Shown here: in pieces, positions 28,354 through 38,841 of the stretch
Layout: each line of letters starts with the position of its first letter
Position numbering within the stretch: the first letter of the stretch is position 1
Origin: Aneurinibacillus soli
Lineage (GTDB): Bacteria; Bacillota; Bacilli; Aneurinibacillales; Aneurinibacillaceae
DNA length: 64,000 bases
Reading direction: 5' to 3'
NCBI RefSeq assembly: GCF_002355375.1
Contig: NZ_AP017312.1
Span: forward strand, 345,001-409,000
Program-made: the position numbers and the translations under genes
Notes under the pieces: model-generated
The model's database searches: none
What the model was told of the DNA's origin: nothing
The model's input: the letters and a program-made list of their open reading frames with translations, nothing else

Positions 28354-30972
28354 ATGAGTGATATTTTCCTCGATCGTATTCCGCCCCAAAACATCGAGGC
28401 TGAACAAGCCGTTTTGGGGGCTATTTTTTTGGAGCGAGAAGCGTTAATTGCCGCGACTGATATTTTGGTGGCAGAAGATTTCTATCGGACATCACATCAG
28501 CGTATTTTTCAGGTAATGACCGATCTCGGAGAGCGGAATGAACCGGTTGATCTTGTAACGGTAACGGCAGAGCTGGAGAATCGCAAACAGCTTGATGAGG
28601 TGGGCAGCGTCTCGTATCTGACAGATCTGGCAACGTCTGTTCCAACTGCATCGAACATCGAATACTATGCCAAAATCGTGGAGGAGAAATCAACCCTTCG
28701 TCGATTGATCCGTGCTGCTACCAAAATCGTGACGGACGGGTATACAGGCGGAGAAGATATTCCGGCTCTCTTAGGCGATGCAGAACGGCACATCATGCAG
28801 ATCGCACAGCGTCAGCGTACATCAAGCTTTATGCATATTAAAGACGTGCTCATGGATACGTATGAGTATATCGAGACGTTGTCCGAGAGCAAGGGAGAAA
28901 TCACAGGTCTGCCGACAGGGTACCCAGACCTTGATAAGATGACAGCCGGTCTGAAGCCGTCTGAGCTGATTATTCTGGCGGCCCGTCCGGCAGTCGGAAA
29001 GACGGCATTTGCGCTGAATGTGGCACAAAATGTGGCAGCACGCGCCGGTGCGCCGGTAGCAATCTTTAGCCTGGAGATGTCGGCGACCCAACTGGTGCAA
29101 CGGATGATTTGCGCGGAAGGAAATATTGACGCGCAGCGAATGCGGACAGGTTATTTTGCGGATGATGATTGGCATAAGCTAACGATGGCAATTGGTACGC
29201 TGGCCAGTGCACCGATCTATATTGATGATACGCCAGGGATTACGATTACGGATATTCGGTCGAAGTGCCGCCGCCTGAAATCAGAGGTAGGGCTCGGGTT
29301 GATTCTGATTGATTATCTACAGCTTATTACGGGGCGCAAGGGCGGCGGAGATAACCGCCAGCAGGAGATCTCCGAGATCTCGCGTACACTGAAGCTCATT
29401 GCCCGGGAGCTGGAGTGCCCGGTTATTGCCCTGTCACAGCTGAGCCGTGCGGTTGAGCAGCGCCAGGACAAGCGTCCGATGCTATCTGATATACGTGAGA
29501 GTGGATGCTTATCATACGATACTTTGCTAACCCGTGCGGACACAGGGGAACGCGTTCCTATCGGTTCGTTGGTTGGACAGGAAAATATCCCGGTATTGAG
29601 CATGAATGATGAGCTGAAGCTGGAAGTAGCTCATATTAGTAAGGTGTTCAGCAGTGGGTATAAGCAACTGTTTGAGCTACGAACAGCAAGCGGTCGTTCG
29701 ATTAAAGCTTCAGCCAACCATCCGTTCTATACAGTGGAAGGCTGGAAAGCGGTAGAAGAGTTACAAGTTGGTGAACGGGTTAGTGTAGCACGTCAGCTCA
29801 CGCTAGGACCTTCAAAAGAATTGAAAGATCAAATGAGTAAAGAAGAACTTGGACTTCTTGCACATTTGATTGGAGATGGTTGTGTGCTTGCACGTCAGCC
29901 TATTCATTACACAAGTGAAGACGAAGCTAATCTTTCTTATGTAGCAGAGGTGGCTGTACAGTTATTTGGTATTCAGTCACGGGTAGTGGAGCAAAGCACA
30001 TGGAAGCATATTTATCTGCCTGCTCCGTATCGTTTAGCTCGTGGTAAGCGACATCCAATCACCCTGTGGTTTGAAGAGCTTGGTATATGGAACCTTCGTT
30101 CTTATGAGAAAATTATTCCAGATAAAGTATTTAAACAGTCTAGAGATTCTATAGGCTGGTTCCTGCATCACTTATGGGCTACAGATGGTTGTATTTATTT
30201 TAAGGAAGATCAGCAAGGTAAAATCTATTATGCAAGCAGCAGTCGGACACTGGCAGAGCAAGTCCAGCATTTGTTGTTGCGACTTAGTATTCTCAGTACA
30301 GTCCGCACTGTAAAACAAGGAAAGCATAGAGCAAATTATCATGTTGATATATCAGGAAAAGATATGCAGCTTGCTTTTATGGAACGGATCGGATGTTATG
30401 GAAAGCGTGGCGGAAACATTATTGATTTTTCAGCTGCTTTACATGGGAAGAAACGGAATCCTAACCGTGATGTTATTCCGAAAGAGGTATGGTCTTACGT
30501 AGCTTCTGTTAAGGATGAGTACGGACTTAGCTGGAGAAATGTGAGTAATGGTTTAGCTATGTCTTATTGCGGCTCAACTCTTTTCAAAAGTGGTGTTTCA
30601 AGGGAAAGGTTATCGAAGCTTTATAAAGTGATCCCGGACAAAAAGTTGAGTCATCTAGCTTCTTCTGATATTTACTGGGATGAAATCATTGAAATTGTTC
30701 CGCTAGAAGTGGAAGAAGTATTTGACGCGACAGTGCCAGGTAATCACAACTTTGTTGCAAATGATTTTATTGTTCATAACAGCATTGAACAGGATGCCGA
30801 TATGGTGGCGTTCTTATACCGTGACGACTACTACGATAAAGAGACCGAGAAAAAGAACATTATCGAGGTTATCATCGGTAAGCAGCGGAGCGGTCCGACG
30901 GGGACGGTAGAGCTTGCGTTCCTCAAGGAGTACAACAAATTCGTAAGTCTGAGTCACCATGATGAACGGTAA
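28354..30972 (+). CDS. dnaB: Replicative DNA helicase with in-frame intein
   Basis: Hexameric helicase of the replication fork (B. subtilis DnaC). The frame of 872 residues is 447 residues of helicase interrupted by a 425-residue intein after residue 384. The extein has the N-terminal primase-binding domain, Walker A ARPAVGKTAF, Walker B LILIDYLQLI and SRAVEQRQDKRPMLSDIRESG. After the intein it resumes SIEQDADMVAFLYRDDYY. Removing the intein restores a normal-length helicase, so the gene is intact and presumably matured by protein splicing. Confidence 0.97.
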   Translation: MSDIFLDRIPPQNIEAEQAVLGAIFLEREALIAATDILVAEDFYRTSHQRIFQVMTDLGERNEPVDLVTVTAELENRKQLDEVGSVSYLTDLATSVPTASNIEYYAKIVEEKSTLRRLIRAATKIVTDGYTGGEDIPALLGDAERHIMQIAQRQRTSSFMHIKDVLMDTYEYIETLSESKGEITGLPTGYPDLDKMTAGLKPSELIILAARPAVGKTAFALNVAQNVAARAGAPVAIFSLEMSATQLVQRMICAEGNIDAQRMRTGYFADDDWHKLTMAIGTLASAPIYIDDTPGITITDIRSKCRRLKSEVGLGLILIDYLQLITGRKGGGDNRQQEISEISRTLKLIARELECPVIALSQLSRAVEQRQDKRPMLSDIRESGCLSYDTLLTRADTGERVPIGSLVGQENIPVLSMNDELKLEVAHISKVFSSGYKQLFELRTASGRSIKASANHPFYTVEGWKAVEELQVGERVSVARQLTLGPSKELKDQMSKEELGLLAHLIGDGCVLARQPIHYTSEDEANLSYVAEVAVQLFGIQSRVVEQSTWKHIYLPAPYRLARGKRHPITLWFEELGIWNLRSYEKIIPDKVFKQSRDSIGWFLHHLWATDGCIYFKEDQQGKIYYASSSRTLAEQVQHLLLRLSILSTVRTVKQGKHRANYHVDISGKDMQLAFMERIGCYGKRGGNIIDFSAALHGKKRNPNRDVIPKEVWSYVASVKDEYGLSWRNVSNGLAMSYCGSTLFKSGVSRERLSKLYKVIPDKKLSHLASSDIYWDEIIEIVPLEVEEVFDATVPGNHNFVANDFIVHNSIEQDADMVAFLYRDDYYDKETEKKNIIEVIIGKQRSGPTGTVELAFLKEYNKFVSLSHHDER
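29506..30780 (+). mobile_element. DnaB intein with LAGLIDADG homing endonuclease
   Basis: Self-splicing protein insert of 425 residues. The N-terminal splice residue is Cys (CLSYDTLL), the B block is KASANHPFYTVEGW, the C-terminus is DFIVHN with the required His-Asn, and the +1 extein residue is Ser. The middle carries two LAGLIDADG-type motifs, LLAHLIGDGCV and FLHHLWATDGCIY, both keeping their aspartates, so the endonuclease looks active. The insertion point RESG/SIEQD is the one used by the Synechocystis DnaB intein. Base composition appears more AT-rich than the surrounding extein, in keeping with acquisition. Confidence 0.95.
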
Positions 30973-30986
30973 TGCATACATTCCAT

Positions 30987-31021
30987 GAAAAATCCTTATC
31001 CTATGGGATAGGGATTTTTTA
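30987..31021 (+). terminator. Intrinsic terminator after dnaB
   Basis: AAAAATCCTTATCC pairs with GGATAGGGATTTTT, with one G-T pair, around a short loop and continues into a T run. Confidence 0.85.
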
Positions 31022-31033
31022 TAGAGCACATAT

Positions 31034-31080
31034 ATTTATCGAACGAATATTGTTGAAAAATCTAGATTGTTCGGTTTTTA
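31034..31080. promoter_or_regulatory. Candidate PurR operator (paired PurBoxes) upstream of purA
   Basis: Two inverted PurBox-like sequences are centred on CGAAC (31040-31044) and GTTCGG (31069-31074). The second, read on the minus strand, is AAAAACCGAACAAT and fits AWWWCCGAACWWT. The first is weaker. They lie just upstream of the purA -35 box. Known basis: the Bacillus PurR repressor binds paired inverted PurBoxes of this type. Confidence 0.7.
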
Positions 31081-31109
31081 TTGACACAGGAAGACCGGAT
31101 TGCTAAACT
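31081..31109 (+). promoter_or_regulatory. Sigma-A promoter of purA
   Basis: Perfect TTGACA (31081-31086), 17-nt spacer, TAAACT (31104-31109), about 34 nt before the purA start codon and directly downstream of the PurBoxes. Confidence 0.8.
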
Positions 31110-31142
31110 TAGTATGTTAAAAAAGTAGGAGGTGCCCAACCA

Positions 31143-32432
31143 ATGTCAACTGTAGTAGTTGTAGGTTCCCAATGGGGAGATGAAGGGAAAGGTAAAGTAA
31201 CCGACTTTCTCGCGGAAAAAGCAGAAGTAGTGGCACGCTATCAGGGCGGAGACAACGCGGGTCATACTATTGTTTTTGGTGGGACTAAATATAAATTACA
31301 TTTGATTCCTTCGGGGATTTTTTACAATGATAAAATTTGTGTAATCGGAAACGGAATGGTTGTAAATCCGAAATCGCTCCTTAAAGAGCTTGAATACTTA
31401 CATGGCCACGGCGTAAGCACAGACAATCTGCGTATTAGCGACCGTGCGCATGTTATCATGCCATACCACATCAAAATTGACGGTGCGGAAGAAGCGAGCA
31501 AAGGTGACAACAAGATCGGTACAACGCTGAAAGGTATCGGACCGGCTTACATGGACAAGGCTGCCCGTATCGGTATTCGTATGGCCGATCTGATGGATAA
31601 AGCGGAGTTCGAGAAAAAACTGCGCCGCAACCTCGAAGAGAAAAACCGTCTGTTCGAAAAAGTATACGAAGTAGAAGGCTGCAACTTCGACGAAATCTTT
31701 GAAGAGTATCTTGGTTATGCGGATCAAATCCGCAAGTATGTAGCGGATACATCTGTTGTTCTAAACGATTCTATCGATGCCGGTAAACGTGTTCTGTTCG
31801 AAGGTGCACAGGGCGTTATGCTTGATATCGACCAGGGTACATTCCCATTCGTTACTTCATCAAATCCGGTAGCAGGCGGTGTCTGCATCGGTTCAGGTGT
31901 TGGCCCAACGAAAATTCATCACGTTGTCGGGGTAGCCAAAGCATACACAAGTCGTGTAGGTGATGGCCCGTTCCCGACAGAGCTTCATGACGAGATCGGT
32001 CACCATATCCGTGAAGTAGGTCGTGAATACGGCACAACAACAGGTCGTCCGCGCCGTGTAGGTTGGTTCGACAGCGTCGTTGTACGTCATGCACGCCGTG
32101 TAAGTGGAATTACCGCTCTGTCTCTGAACTCTGTGGACGTTCTGACAGGCCTTGAGACGGTTAAGATTTGTGCCGCTTATCGTTACAAAGGTGAAGTGAT
32201 TGAGCACTACCCAGCGAACTTGAACATTCTTGCGGAATGTGAACCGGTATACGAAGAACTGCCGGGCTGGACAGAAGACATTACAAAATGCCGTGCGCTT
32301 GATGAACTGCCGGAAAATGCACGCCACTACATTGAGCGTGTGACACAGCTGACAGGTATTCCACTGTCAATGTTCTCCGTAGGTCCAGACCGTGACCAAA
32401 CAAATATTGTTCGCAGTGTATACGCACTGTAG
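31143..32432 (+). CDS. purA: Adenylosuccinate synthetase
   Basis: Catalyses IMP + aspartate + GTP to adenylosuccinate, the first committed step to AMP. It has 429 residues. The P-loop is [12 protein letters not shown], and the family motifs [22 protein letters not shown] and [13 protein letters not shown] are present. AGGAGGTG precedes ATG 31143. It is transcribed alone: terminator upstream, its own promoter, terminator downstream. Paired PurBoxes suggest PurR repression. Confidence 0.98.
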   Translation: MSTVVVVGSQWGDEGKGKVTDFLAEKAEVVARYQGGDNAGHTIVFGGTKYKLHLIPSGIFYNDKICVIGNGMVVNPKSLLKELEYLHGHGVSTDNLRISDRAHVIMPYHIKIDGAEEASKGDNKIGTTLKGIGPAYMDKAARIGIRMADLMDKAEFEKKLRRNLEEKNRLFEKVYEVEGCNFDEIFEEYLGYADQIRKYVADTSVVLNDSIDAGKRVLFEGAQGVMLDIDQGTFPFVTSSNPVAGGVCIGSGVGPTKIHHVVGVAKAYTSRVGDGPFPTELHDEIGHHIREVGREYGTTTGRPRRVGWFDSVVVRHARRVSGITALSLNSVDVLTGLETVKICAAYRYKGEVIEHYPANLNILAECEPVYEELPGWTEDITKCRALDELPENARHYIERVTQLTGIPLSMFSVGPDRDQTNIVRSVYAL

Positions 32433-32451
32433 AATTATGATACCATCCTGC

Positions 32452-32480
32452 CTGTAATCGGGCAGGATGGTTTTATTTTT
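32452..32480 (+). terminator. Intrinsic terminator after purA
   Basis: ACCATCCTGCC and GGCAGGATGGT pair around a short loop, followed by a T-rich tract. Confidence 0.9.
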
Positions 32481-32562
32481 TGGTGAGAAATCATTTCTAA
32501 GGTATAATTTTTTTTCCATGACGCACAATAGACAAGTAGCAACGATCATGTGGGAGGTTATG

Positions 32563-33198
32563 ATGTTACTTGAACGAATCGCGTCATGGAAGAAGAAAGA
32601 GTTCGAGGATGACGCGCTACAAAACGAACCTGGCTATTTCTTATACAGGCTGCTAACAGGTGCGGCTACAAGCGCTCTGCTGACAGTTGCATGCGGACAA
32701 ATGCTTATAATGGCATGGCCCTATATAACGGATGCACCAAAACAGGACAAACAAGCTGTACATACAGAGCAGGTCGTCAAACAGAAAGAGCAAGTAGCAT
32801 GGAGCGTGCGGGAAAAGCTGTCGCACGGCGATGGGCACTTTCTAATGCCAGCTCCGGGGCCGCTTAGCTCGCCGTTTGGCATGCGCTGGGGACGGATGCA
32901 TCAGGGAATTGATATTGCGAGTCCGATTGGAACCCCGGTTAAAGCAGCCGATAATGGACGCGTCATTTTTGCGGGTGTGAAAACCGGGTATGGCAATTGT
33001 ATGATCATCGACCATGGTAATGGATACGAGACTGTATACGGACATCTGGATGCGCTGGTTGCTTCAGAGGGGGACATCGTAGAGAAGAAAGAACTAATCG
33101 CTTATTCCGGCAATACAGGCCGCTCGACCGGTCCCCACCTTCATTTTGAAATCAGGGAGCACGGTGAACCGATTGATCCCATTCCTTTTTTGCAGTAG
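32563..33198 (+). CDS. M23 family metallopeptidase (membrane-anchored)
   Basis: LytM-type cell-wall peptidase of 211 residues. A single membrane segment (about residues 30-52) is followed by a polar linker and the M23 domain: zinc ligands in HQGIDIASPIGTPV, then HGNGYETVYGHL and GPHLHFEI. It is presumably extracytoplasmic and acts on peptidoglycan cross-bridges, or serves as a scaffold as in SpoIIQ-like proteins. GGGAGG lies 5 nt before ATG 32563; ATG 32560 is an alternative. Its position directly before the wal operon fits a wall-remodelling role. Confidence 0.85.
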   Translation: MLLERIASWKKKEFEDDALQNEPGYFLYRLLTGAATSALLTVACGQMLIMAWPYITDAPKQDKQAVHTEQVVKQKEQVAWSVREKLSHGDGHFLMPAPGPLSSPFGMRWGRMHQGIDIASPIGTPVKAADNGRVIFAGVKTGYGNCMIIDHGNGYETVYGHLDALVASEGDIVEKKELIAYSGNTGRSTGPHLHFEIREHGEPIDPIPFLQ

Positions 33199-33213
33199 GA
33201 TTGAGCAGGATAG

Positions 33214-33246
33214 AAAGCCGATGAGATAGGAGCATCGGCTTTTTCC
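33214..33246 (+). terminator. Intrinsic terminator after the M23 peptidase gene
   Basis: AAAGCCGATG and CATCGGCTTT pair around a ten-base loop and run into TTTTTC. Confidence 0.88.
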
Positions 33247-33318
33247 CGTTCTTGTGTACATGATTAGGGCAGGAATTCATCTGTCGGGGTGGAAGAAAAG
33301 GAGGAGAGGTGAGAAGTA

Positions 33319-34038
33319 ATGAAACAGAAAGTACTAGTAGTAGATGATGAACGTCCAATAGCAGACATTCTAAAATTCACACTGGAGAAGGAAGGGTATG
33401 ATGTACGGTGTGCGTATGATGGCAATGAGGCACTTGAAATTGCTCATACGTATGCACCGGATATGATCCTACTTGATATTATGCTGCCGGGCAAAGATGG
33501 GATCGAAGTGTGCCGATTGATCCGGCAGACTTCTGATGTTCCAATCATTATGCTGACCGCAAAAGACAGTGAACTGGATAAAGTGCTTGGACTGGAACTT
33601 GGAGCTGACGACTATGTCACTAAGCCGTTCAGCAGTCGGGAGTTGCTCGCCCGTATTAAGGCGAATTTGCGCCGCCATACGAAAGTTATCAAACCAGAAG
33701 GAAGAGCAGAAGTAGACGAAGCGAGAGTCTCGGTTGGCACACTTATCATTGATACAAAATCATATACCGTAGAAAAACGCGGGCAACCCATTGAGATTAC
33801 GCACCGCGAATTCGCACTGCTGCATTATCTAGCTCAGCATCTCGATCAAGTGCTGACGCGTGATCACCTGCTTCAGGCTGTCTGGGGTTTTGATTATTTT
33901 GGAGATGCAAGAACGGTTGACGTGACGATTCGGCGTCTGCGTGAAAAAATAGAGGATGATCCGAGTTCGCCTCACTACATCATCACGCGGCGCAGTCTTG
34001 GCTACATGATGCGCAACCCGGTAGAGGATGTGCGATGA
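33319..34038 (+). CDS. walR: Response regulator WalR (YycF)
   Basis: OmpR-type regulator of the essential WalKR system controlling cell-wall metabolism; 239 residues. The receiver domain has phospho-accepting Asp53 ([11 protein letters not shown]) and the conserved TAKD and TKPF. The C-terminal winged helix ends [32 protein letters not shown] precedes ATG 33319. It is the first gene of walR-walK-walH-walI-walJ-htrA, and its stop overlaps the walK start. Confidence 0.98.
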   Translation: MKQKVLVVDDERPIADILKFTLEKEGYDVRCAYDGNEALEIAHTYAPDMILLDIMLPGKDGIEVCRLIRQTSDVPIIMLTAKDSELDKVLGLELGADDYVTKPFSSRELLARIKANLRRHTKVIKPEGRAEVDEARVSVGTLIIDTKSYTVEKRGQPIEITHREFALLHYLAQHLDQVLTRDHLLQAVWGFDYFGDARTVDVTIRRLREKIEDDPSSPHYIITRRSLGYMMRNPVEDVR

Positions 34039-35849
34039 AGCGGGTCGGTTTTTTTCAGACTGTGCAGTGGAAGGTAGTCATTTTGTATCTGCTGCTCATT
34101 TTGATTGCGATGCAGGTCATTGGTGCCTACTTCATTCGTACGGCTGAATCATACTATGTGAACAACTTTACTGAAACATTGAATACACAGGCTAATCTAC
34201 TTGCTATGAACATCGAGAAATATCTTGAGGTAGATACAGTGCCGAGGGAAGATGTGGACAACTTGATCCGCAATCTGTTCGTGTTGCGTAACGCAGATGT
34301 GCAGTTGCTTGACCAGAATGGGATTGTACTGACGACAACAGAAGAAAACAAATCGTTCATCGGACAGAAAAATACACGTGCTGAAGTGAACATGGCACTG
34401 CTTGGCACACGAAGCGAATCCGTGCAGTATAATCCGGAGACTCATCAGCGTGTCAAAGTGCTAGCGCTGCCTATTAAAAAAGGAACAAAAATTCTTGGAG
34501 CTCTCTATCTTGTCGCTTCTATGGAAGAGATGTATCAGACGATGAGCCAGATTAACAAGATACTGGCGACCGGAACGGGAATAGCCCTCCTGCTTACTGC
34601 TGCGCTTGGCATTGTGCTCGCCCGGACCATTACAACACCCGTTAAAGAAATTACCCGGCAGGCGACCGCGATGGCAAATGGAGATTTTAATGGAAGTGTG
34701 CGAGTGTATTCAGAGGACGAGATTGGACAACTTGGTCAGACATTCAATCTCCTTACAAGTCGTCTCCGGCAAGCCATCGCCCAGAACGAAGCCGAGAAAG
34801 AAAAGCTTGCCTCCATTCTTACACATATGAGTGACGGGGTCATTGCGACAGACGGGGACTACAATGTCATGTTGATTAATCGTCCGGCTCAGCGTCTGCT
34901 TGGTGTCGACTATAAGACGACGATTGGACGAAGTTTGTATGAGGTGCTGTCCATTCCAGAAGATCAGGAAGAAGGAGATTCCTTTTTTCAACCGGCGGCT
35001 CCGGTCATTGTGGATATGAATGTTGAAGGGGAAGAACGGCTGATTCGCTTTAGTTTTAATATGCTCAAAAGCCATGAAGCAGATCGGAAGCCAGGTATTA
35101 TTGCGGTGCTTCAGGACGTAACCGAGCAGGAAGAGCTAGAACGGGTCCGACAGGAATTTGTGGCCAACGTGTCGCATGAGTTGCGGACACCGCTCACAAC
35201 CCTTAAGAGCTACTTAGAGGCGCTGGAGGAAGGTGCTATGCATGACCCGGCCATTGCCGGGCAATTCCTTCAGGTACTACTCAGTGAGACAGACAGGATG
35301 ACGCGCCTGGTGAGTGATCTTCTGCAGCTTTCCCGGTACGATGCCCGGCAGCAATTGCTTGATATACGCCCAGTTGACGTATCGCAATTGCTGTACGATG
35401 TACGGGAGAGGTTTCGCATTCGTATTCGACAGGAGCGAATTGATCTGAACCTTGAGTTGCCCGGCAAAGGTCTTCCGTTTGTCCGTGCTGACCGTGACGC
35501 GGTCATTCAAGTTCTGGATAATTTGTTATCGAATGCGATGAAATACTCAAATGAAAATACAACAGTCACAGTCAGAGCGACACAGGAAGATAGTATGGTA
35601 CGCATTGAAGTAGCGGATGAAGGCGTGGGAATTCGACAGCGAGATCTTACTCGCATTTTTGAACGCTTTTATCGTGTAGATAAGGCACGTAGCCGTAGCA
35701 TGGGGGGGACGGGGCTCGGACTGTCTATTGCCCGGCAGATCGTATTGGCTCATGGTGGGACGATCGAGATTACGAGTGAATGGCAGAAAGGAACAAAAGT
35801 AAGCTTCACGCTTCCAATCGAGGAGGAGAGGGAACATGAAGCAACTTGA
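34035..35849 (+). CDS. walK: Sensor histidine kinase WalK (YycG)
   Basis: Membrane kinase of 604 residues. It has a membrane segment near residues 10-32, an extracytoplasmic sensor (about 33-175), a second membrane segment (about 178-200), a HAMP domain, a PAS domain ([25 protein letters not shown]), HisKA with the phospho-accepting His in [15 protein letters not shown], and a HATPase with [16 protein letters not shown] and GGTGLGLSI. The full set of WalK domains is present. It overlaps walR by 4 nt and walH by 14 nt. Confidence 0.98.
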   Translation: MKRVGFFQTVQWKVVILYLLLILIAMQVIGAYFIRTAESYYVNNFTETLNTQANLLAMNIEKYLEVDTVPREDVDNLIRNLFVLRNADVQLLDQNGIVLTTTEENKSFIGQKNTRAEVNMALLGTRSESVQYNPETHQRVKVLALPIKKGTKILGALYLVASMEEMYQTMSQINKILATGTGIALLLTAALGIVLARTITTPVKEITRQATAMANGDFNGSVRVYSEDEIGQLGQTFNLLTSRLRQAIAQNEAEKEKLASILTHMSDGVIATDGDYNVMLINRPAQRLLGVDYKTTIGRSLYEVLSIPEDQEEGDSFFQPAAPVIVDMNVEGEERLIRFSFNMLKSHEADRKPGIIAVLQDVTEQEELERVRQEFVANVSHELRTPLTTLKSYLEALEEGAMHDPAIAGQFLQVLLSETDRMTRLVSDLLQLSRYDARQQLLDIRPVDVSQLLYDVRERFRIRIRQERIDLNLELPGKGLPFVRADRDAVIQVLDNLLSNAMKYSNENTTVTVRATQEDSMVRIEVADEGVGIRQRDLTRIFERFYRVDKARSRSMGGTGLGLSIARQIVLAHGGTIEITSEWQKGTKVSFTLPIEEEREHEAT

Positions 35850-37200
35850 GAAGATCAAAACAGTCGTACTGGTTGTATTGATAGTCGTAAGCCTTCTACT
35901 ATCGGGAATCTTGTGGAATACGATGCCGCATCTCGATAGCTTAAGTTCAGCAAATTACATAGCTCCTCAGCCGTTCGGACGAGCTTATGAAGCCGAAGAA
36001 CTTGTGCAGCCAGCTTACGCACGAGTTCATACAGGCGATGGTAAACATTTTCAGGCGCGTGCTGATACGAACTTGTATAAGAAACTTGTGGTAAATATGA
36101 AGCAATGGAACGTGTATTCTTTTACCCCGATGTCATGGAACAAGGAAGACTGGGAGAGTATTGCGGGGAAAAAGCGCGGCATTGAACTGATCTACAGCGG
36201 TGATGTGCTTGAGGACACGTTAGGTGAACTGTTAACGATCCGGGGACAGGCTATCAGCGGGATTCTGTCTGCTAGCCGAATCTGGCTGTACAGTAATAAA
36301 GAGGACGGTACCGTACAGGTATTGTTTATCTCAGATAGTCGACAGCGTATCATCAGGGCTCGGATATCGCTCACAGCAACAGAACTGGAGGCGTATTTTC
36401 ATCCCCCTTTGTTGGCTTCTCTGACTGAACAAATCGTATACCGTCCCTTTAGCGAGAAAACGGGGAATCCGGCTGTGTATGTGCCAAAAGATCAGCTGAA
36501 GATGTACCGTTATCGTTATTTCTACCAGCCCATTACTGCCCAGCAGATGCTATCCTTTTTGTTTACAGACGCAGGTCTGGCCCGGGAAGTAACGGAACGC
36601 GATGGAACACAAATCTATACGAATGGCAGCCAGACGGTCTCGATTCCTAAGCATCATACTTATTTAGTGTACCGCAATCCAATTCAGGTGCCTAAAGAAG
36701 CAGAGGAGGAGAATAACTTCAATGATTCACTTCATGCAGCAGTATCGTTTATGAACAAGCATGGTGGATGGCCGGGAACGTATCAGTTTGCTGGTGTGGA
36801 TACAGCGTTGCCGGGCAAGAGCCGGGCAGCGGTATACCGATTTCGCCAGCATGTTGGTTCGTATCCGCTGTATAGTGAACATGATGGAGAAACCGTTGTG
36901 GTAATCGAGACAGCAGGAGATAGTGTAGCACAGGCACAGTATCCGATGCGCCAGCTCGATACGTACTTTGAACGAACTGCTACTCTGGTGATGAACGGTG
37001 GGGAAATTGCCCGGCAATTGGAACGGAAAGGGATACCGAAGGAGCAAGTCATAGGGATTGAACTGGCGATGTATGCGGGGAAACGGTATGACTTCATGGA
37101 GGTGACGCCGGTATGGGTGATTCAGCAAAGAAATAAGCCACCTCTGTATCTGGCTGCTGCTGTATCAGGTGGAAGAGGTGAAATCAATGGATTGGAGTAA
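35836..37200 (+). CDS. walH: Two-component regulatory protein WalH (YycH)
   Basis: Membrane-anchored modulator of WalK activity, 454 residues. One N-terminal membrane segment (KTVVLVVLIVVSLLLSGILW) is followed by a large extracytoplasmic part. Sequence conservation in this family is low, so the call leans on topology, length and position between walK and walI. It starts 14 nt inside walK. Confidence 0.92.
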   Translation: MKQLEKIKTVVLVVLIVVSLLLSGILWNTMPHLDSLSSANYIAPQPFGRAYEAEELVQPAYARVHTGDGKHFQARADTNLYKKLVVNMKQWNVYSFTPMSWNKEDWESIAGKKRGIELIYSGDVLEDTLGELLTIRGQAISGILSASRIWLYSNKEDGTVQVLFISDSRQRIIRARISLTATELEAYFHPPLLASLTEQIVYRPFSEKTGNPAVYVPKDQLKMYRYRYFYQPITAQQMLSFLFTDAGLAREVTERDGTQIYTNGSQTVSIPKHHTYLVYRNPIQVPKEAEEENNFNDSLHAAVSFMNKHGGWPGTYQFAGVDTALPGKSRAAVYRFRQHVGSYPLYSEHDGETVVVIETAGDSVAQAQYPMRQLDTYFERTATLVMNGGEIARQLERKGIPKEQVIGIELAMYAGKRYDFMEVTPVWVIQQRNKPPLYLAAAVSGGRGEINGLE

Positions 37201-37966
37201 AGCTAAAACGATTCTGATTCTAACGTTTTTGCTTCTGGATCTGTTCCTTGGCTATCAAATCATTCACAGCTACAACCGCGATCGCGCAGGGATGCCACAG
37301 GGAGAATTAATTCCTTCTAGTATGGAGGAATTACTACAGTCCCGTCATATAAAGCTAGCGGTAGACATTCCAGCTGGAACACCAGAAATGTACTACCTGT
37401 ACGTAAGGTTTACGGGATTTACCGGACATATGGCAAAGCTTACCGGACAATCGGAAACAGAAAGTCAGGGAAACGGTGTGATCGTTACGTTTGATGGTCC
37501 GCTTCTCGTTCCTAATTCTGAGGATCGAATGGATTTGCTGAAGTTTATGGAACCGTATATCCCTTTTTCAAGTGATTATCTATATGATACTCGTTCTAGT
37601 AGCACGTACACTGCCCACTATGTTCAGACTTATCAGCGCTATCCGTTGTTCAGTGTGCCGATGGATATTCGTATGAAAGGAAGTCGGGTATTTGGCTACA
37701 GCCAGACGCATGTCCAGATTATTAGTCAAGGGAATGGCCGTCGGGTAATCCCGGCGCTGACAGCTGTTCGAACCCTACTGGATAATGGCTATATTCGTTA
37801 TGGAGAATCGATCTCTGATATTTCGATTGGCTATTATGGTCATATGTATGATGCGGATATTCAGGTACTCGCTCCTGTCTGGCGCATCATTCATACGAAC
37901 GGCATGCAGTATGTGAATGGAATTACTGGGGCGATCGAACAAATTCCGGTACTTGAAAAAAAGTAA
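37187..37966 (+). CDS. walI: Two-component regulatory protein WalI (YycI)
   Basis: Second membrane-anchored modulator of WalK, 259 residues, forming a complex with WalH in B. subtilis. It begins MDWSKAKTILILTFLLLDLFLGYQ, the typical YycI start and single membrane segment. ATG 37187 follows AGAGGTGA; an upstream GTG at 37169 lacks a ribosome binding site. It overlaps walH by 14 nt. Confidence 0.94.
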   Translation: MDWSKAKTILILTFLLLDLFLGYQIIHSYNRDRAGMPQGELIPSSMEELLQSRHIKLAVDIPAGTPEMYYLYVRFTGFTGHMAKLTGQSETESQGNGVIVTFDGPLLVPNSEDRMDLLKFMEPYIPFSSDYLYDTRSSSTYTAHYVQTYQRYPLFSVPMDIRMKGSRVFGYSQTHVQIISQGNGRRVIPALTAVRTLLDNGYIRYGESISDISIGYYGHMYDADIQVLAPVWRIIHTNGMQYVNGITGAIEQIPVLEKK

Positions 37967-38017
37967 AACATCCCTAATAATAATTGAGTATGAAAGAGGT
38001 AGGGAAGCGAGGAAGCT

Positions 38018-38815
38018 ATGAAATTCAGTGTATTAGCCAGTGGAAGTACAGGGAATTCTTTTTATATTGAAGGGAAAAGCGGTAAAGTGTTGGTTGATGC
38101 CGGTTTAAGTGGCAAGCAGATCGAGAAGCTGCTTACAGAAGTAGGGGCCAATGCTTCGGAACTTGATGCGATTCTCATTACACATGAGCATTCTGACCAT
38201 ATTAAAGGAGTCGGGGTACTGGCACGTCGTTATCAGCTTCCGGTGTATGCGAACGCCAAAACGTGGGAACAACTGGACCGCCAGCTAGGAACGATTGCGG
38301 AAGATCAGCGCAAGATTATGGAAGCAGGAGAGACAATTGATTTTGGCACGATGAAAGCCGAATCATACGGTACATCACATGATGCGGCCGAGCCGATGGG
38401 ATTTTGTTTTCATGAAGAGGATGCCAAAGTCAGCCTGACGACAGATCTTGGATATGTCAGTCAGCGTATTAAAGACACGGTGCGTGGATCAGATGCGTAC
38501 ATTTTCGAATCGAATCATGATGTTGAGATGCTACGCATGGGAAGTTATCCATGGAACACGAAGCGTCGTATTTTAAGCGATGTGGGTCATCTATCGAACG
38601 ATACAGCCGGGGAAGCCCTAACCGAGATTTTGGAAGGCAGAGGGGAGACGGTGTACTTGGCGCATCTGAGCAAAGAAAACAATATGACAGAGCTGGCACG
38701 TCTGACTGTAAAAAACATTCTAGAGGAAAGTGGCCTTCAAGATGGAACTCATGTTCAACTGAAAGACACGTCTCCTATTCGACCGACTGCCATGCAGGAG
38801 ATTATCCGTAAGTAA
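38018..38815 (+). CDS. walJ: MBL-fold hydrolase WalJ (YycJ)
   Basis: Metallo-beta-lactamase-fold protein of 265 residues. The metal-binding motif is THEHSDHIKG, with further ligands expected in SYGTSHDA and LAHLSKENN. YycJ is a 5'-3' exonuclease proposed to act in mismatch repair; its operon link to WalKR is conserved. ATG 38018 follows a purine-rich GCGAGGAAG. Confidence 0.95.
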   Translation: MKFSVLASGSTGNSFYIEGKSGKVLVDAGLSGKQIEKLLTEVGANASELDAILITHEHSDHIKGVGVLARRYQLPVYANAKTWEQLDRQLGTIAEDQRKIMEAGETIDFGTMKAESYGTSHDAAEPMGFCFHEEDAKVSLTTDLGYVSQRIKDTVRGSDAYIFESNHDVEMLRMGSYPWNTKRRILSDVGHLSNDTAGEALTEILEGRGETVYLAHLSKENNMTELARLTVKNILEESGLQDGTHVQLKDTSPIRPTAMQEIIRK

Positions 38816-38841
38816 GAGTAAGTACAGAAAGGAGCAGTCAT

